Shown piece by piece: positions 5,442-6,743 of a DNA stretch of 6,743 nucleotides. Source of the DNA: Rhodospirillales bacterium (GTDB taxonomy: Bacteria; Pseudomonadota; Alphaproteobacteria; Rhodospirillales; JABHCV01); assembly GCA_016776705.1 (NCBI GenBank), contig JADHSW010000161.1, forward strand, positions 1 to 6,743, written 5' to 3'. Each line of letters starts with the position of its first letter. Position 1 is the first letter of the stretch. Under the pieces are notes generated by a model, which ran no database searches, was not told the origin of the DNA, and saw nothing but the letters and a program-made list of their open reading frames with translations. The translations under genes and the position numbers were made by a program.

Positions 5442-6295
5442 GCGGATTGGGCTTTCATATGCTCACCAAAAAAGGCCAGTAATTTGGCCGACAGTGGTCC
5501 AACTGTTCCGTCGCCAACCGGGTCGCCGTCAATGGTCAGAACAGGTTTGACAAACGACGTTGTTGAACTGACGAAGGCTTCCCTTGCCATCTTGGCCTCA
5601 TCAACGCTAAAGGCCCGCTCTGTGAATTCAATTCCGTGTTCCCTGGCTACCTTCATGATGGAAAGCCGGGTAATGCCGTTTAGGATAGCGTTACTGGCAT
5701 CGCGGGTGACAAGGTCGCCATCTGCCGAAACAATCCAGGCATTCGATGATGTGCCTTCTGTAATATTGCCATCATCCTCTACAAACCAAGCTTCGTAGCA
5801 TCCCGCGCGTATCGCCTGTTCCTTGGCAAGGCAGTTGCCCAGCAGTGATACCGTTTTGATATCACGACGTTGCCACCTGATTTCAGGCGTCGTTATGACC
5901 CCAACTCCCTTGTTGGCGGCATCAAAATCAAAAGGTGGAAAACGTTTGGCTGTAACAACCAGGGCGCTGTTGTGATGCGGCGGGAAGGCATGATTTCTGG
6001 GGGCGACGCCACGGGTTATCTGCATATAGACGATGCCGTCCCTGATCCGATTGCGCCGGATCACTTCACGAATAATAACATCAAGTGCCCTGGGTGACAC
6101 CGGCCAGGCTATTTCCAATTCATCAAGGGAGCGTGTCAGGCGGGTCATGTGTCCCGCCATGTCAATCAACTTGCCCCTATGAATAGCGATAACTTCATAC
6201 ACCCCATCCGAAAATTGATAGCCCCTGTCCTCAATATGAACAGCAGCCGTCAGATGGTGCTCGTACTGACCATTAACGTAAGCAATGCGTGACAT
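5438..6295 (-). CDS. dat: D-amino-acid aminotransferase (fold-type IV, PLP-dependent)
   Basis: A 285-residue class IV aminotransferase, the usual length for D-alanine aminotransferase, which interconverts D-alanine and 2-oxoglutarate with pyruvate and D-glutamate. Catalytic lysine K147 lies in RDIKTVSLLGNCLAK, and PLP-ring glutamate E180 in ITEGTSSN. Residues that bind the substrate carboxylate in the Bacillus enzyme, Tyr31, Arg98 and His100, correspond to Y33 (GVYEV), R100 and H102 (TRGVAPRNHAFPP). These favour D-amino-acid specificity over branched-chain aminotransferase or aminodeoxychorismate lyase. FVSSTTSFVKPV near the C-terminus is also typical. It would supply D-glutamate/D-alanine for peptidoglycan or degrade D-amino acids. 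The ATG follows trkA by 11 nt, with TAGGA 9 nt upstream. It overlaps the HAD gene, so the two are translated from one message. Confidence 0.93.
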   Translation of the reverse strand: MSRIAYVNGQYEHHLTAAVHIEDRGYQFSDGVYEVIAIHRGKLIDMAGHMTRLTRSLDELEIAWPVSPRALDVIIREVIRRNRIRDGIVYMQITRGVAPRNHAFPPHHNSALVVTAKRFPPFDFDAANKGVGVITTPEIRWQRRDIKTVSLLGNCLAKEQAIRAGCYEAWFVEDDGNITEGTSSNAWIVSADGDLVTRDASNAILNGITRLSIMKVAREHGIEFTERAFSVDEAKMAREAFVSSTTSFVKPVLTIDGDPVGDGTVGPLSAKLLAFFGEHMKAQSA

Positions 6296-6304
6296 GCAGT
6301 TTTT

Positions 6305-6309
6305 TCCTA
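6305..6309 (-). promoter_or_regulatory. dat ribosome-binding site overlapping the trkA stop codon
   Basis: The minus strand reads TAGGA, 9 nt before the dat ATG; the TAG is the trkA stop codon itself. The arrangement points to translational coupling of dat to trkA. Confidence 0.6.
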
Positions 6310-6743
6310 GAAATATTCAAGTTGGACAGAGAACATCTTTTCGACCTTGCGAACTTCATCGGCGGCGGCAAAAAGGACGATGCGGTCACCAACCTGAACG
6401 ACTGTATTGCCGCGCGGCGTGATGATTTCACTGCCCCGAACAATTGCCCCTAAAAGCACACCGGCAGGCAGGTTTACATCCTTCAGGGGCGTGTTGACCA
6501 ATGAAGATGTCTCAAGAGCTTCAGCCTCGATCAATTCGCCAAATCCTTCGCGCAAGGTATGGACGGAATGGATGCGTCCACGTCGGACATGTTGCAGGAT
6601 CGTCGACACCGTAATATTGCGCGGGCTAACAACGACATCAATCCCCAACGGGGTAACGAGAGGCTCGTACGACGCTTTGTTTATCAAGGTAATCGCGCGT
6701 TTCGTACCCTGCCGTTTAGCAAGCAAAGAAGCCAGGATATTGG
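6307..6743 (-). CDS. trkA: Trk potassium-uptake regulatory protein TrkA, C-terminal part (5' end outside window)
   Basis: The last roughly 145 residues of TrkA, the NAD(H)/nucleotide-binding peripheral subunit that gates the TrkH/TrkG K+ channel on the cytoplasmic face of the membrane. The visible sequence begins NILASLLAKRQGTKRAITLI, matching the second RCK_N domain of E. coli TrkA (NIMSAMLAKRMGAKK). It continues with GIDVVVSPRNITVSTILQHV and RIHSVHTLREG. A complete C-terminal RCK_C domain follows, from ETSSLVNTPLKDVNLPAG to the end (EYF), including GAIVRGSEIITPRGNTVV and VGDRIVLF. No in-frame ATG is seen in this part, and the frame stays open to the right edge, so the gene is cut by the window rather than truncated. 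It heads the visible minus-strand cluster. In many alphaproteobacteria ntrX lies upstream. Confidence 0.94.
   Translation of the reverse strand, partial: NILASLLAKRQGTKRAITLINKASYEPLVTPLGIDVVVSPRNITVSTILQHVRRGRIHSVHTLREGFGELIEAEALETSSLVNTPLKDVNLPAGVLLGAIVRGSEIITPRGNTVVQVGDRIVLFAAADEVRKVEKMFSVQLEYF

Noticed and set aside
1..6743. Search by eye for CRISPR repeats, insertion-sequence ends, attachment sites, tRNA genes or toxin-antitoxin pairs
   Set aside because: No spaced direct repeats, transposase-like frame, tRNA-like cloverleaf or paired small genes were found. The whole minus-strand half is compact housekeeping sequence with no sign of a new mobile or defence system.

Overview
This is a 6.7 kb piece of a bacterial chromosome, almost certainly from an alphaproteobacterium. 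The strongest evidence is the minus-strand order trkA – D-amino-acid aminotransferase – (HAD phosphatase) – hfq – hflX. It resembles the trkA/hfq/hflX neighbourhood I know from Alphaproteobacteria, where it follows the ntrBC/ntrYX regulators. The Hfq sequence, with its R-K-H-K rim and short acidic tail, also fits. Base composition looks close to 50% GC. A Rhodospirillales-like, possibly aquatic organism is plausible, but I cannot name a genus.

Layout. The left edge (1-602, plus strand) is the C-terminal signalling domain of a methyl-accepting chemotaxis protein whose start lies outside the window. It ends at a clear intrinsic terminator (about 625-662). A UPF0178 (YaiI/YqxD, DUF188) gene follows on the plus strand at 725-1168. 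From 1226 to the right edge everything is on the minus strand, so the two halves converge in a 57-bp gap. In transcription order (right to left) the minus-strand genes are: trkA (5' end outside the window), a D-amino-acid aminotransferase, a HAD-family phosphatase, hfq, hflX, an inositol-monophosphatase-family phosphatase, and a 3-hydroxyisobutyrate-dehydrogenase-family oxidoreductase.

How the genes fit together. trkA, dat and the HAD gene are tightly packed (11-nt gap, then a GTGA overlap) and are probably co-transcribed. A 106-nt leader with a hairpin and A-rich stretches separates the HAD gene from hfq, and may hold an hfq promoter or an Hfq-responsive control site. hflX follows hfq after 9 nt, in the same reading frame, with a TTG start. 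The phosphatase follows hflX by 42 nt. The oxidoreductase lies 96 nt further on with its own strong ribosome-binding site. The products are K+ uptake control (TrkA), D-amino-acid metabolism (Dat), small-molecule dephosphorylation (HAD, IMPase), sRNA-based regulation (Hfq) and ribosome rescue/splitting (HflX). This is a housekeeping neighbourhood, not one pathway.

I see no mobile element, CRISPR array, tRNA or rRNA, and no evidence of a new defence or biosynthetic system. The points worth a second look are small: the same-frame hfq/hflX junction, the A-rich hfq leader, an acidic insertion in HflX, the HAD gene coupled to dat, and the uncharacterised UPF0178 protein.
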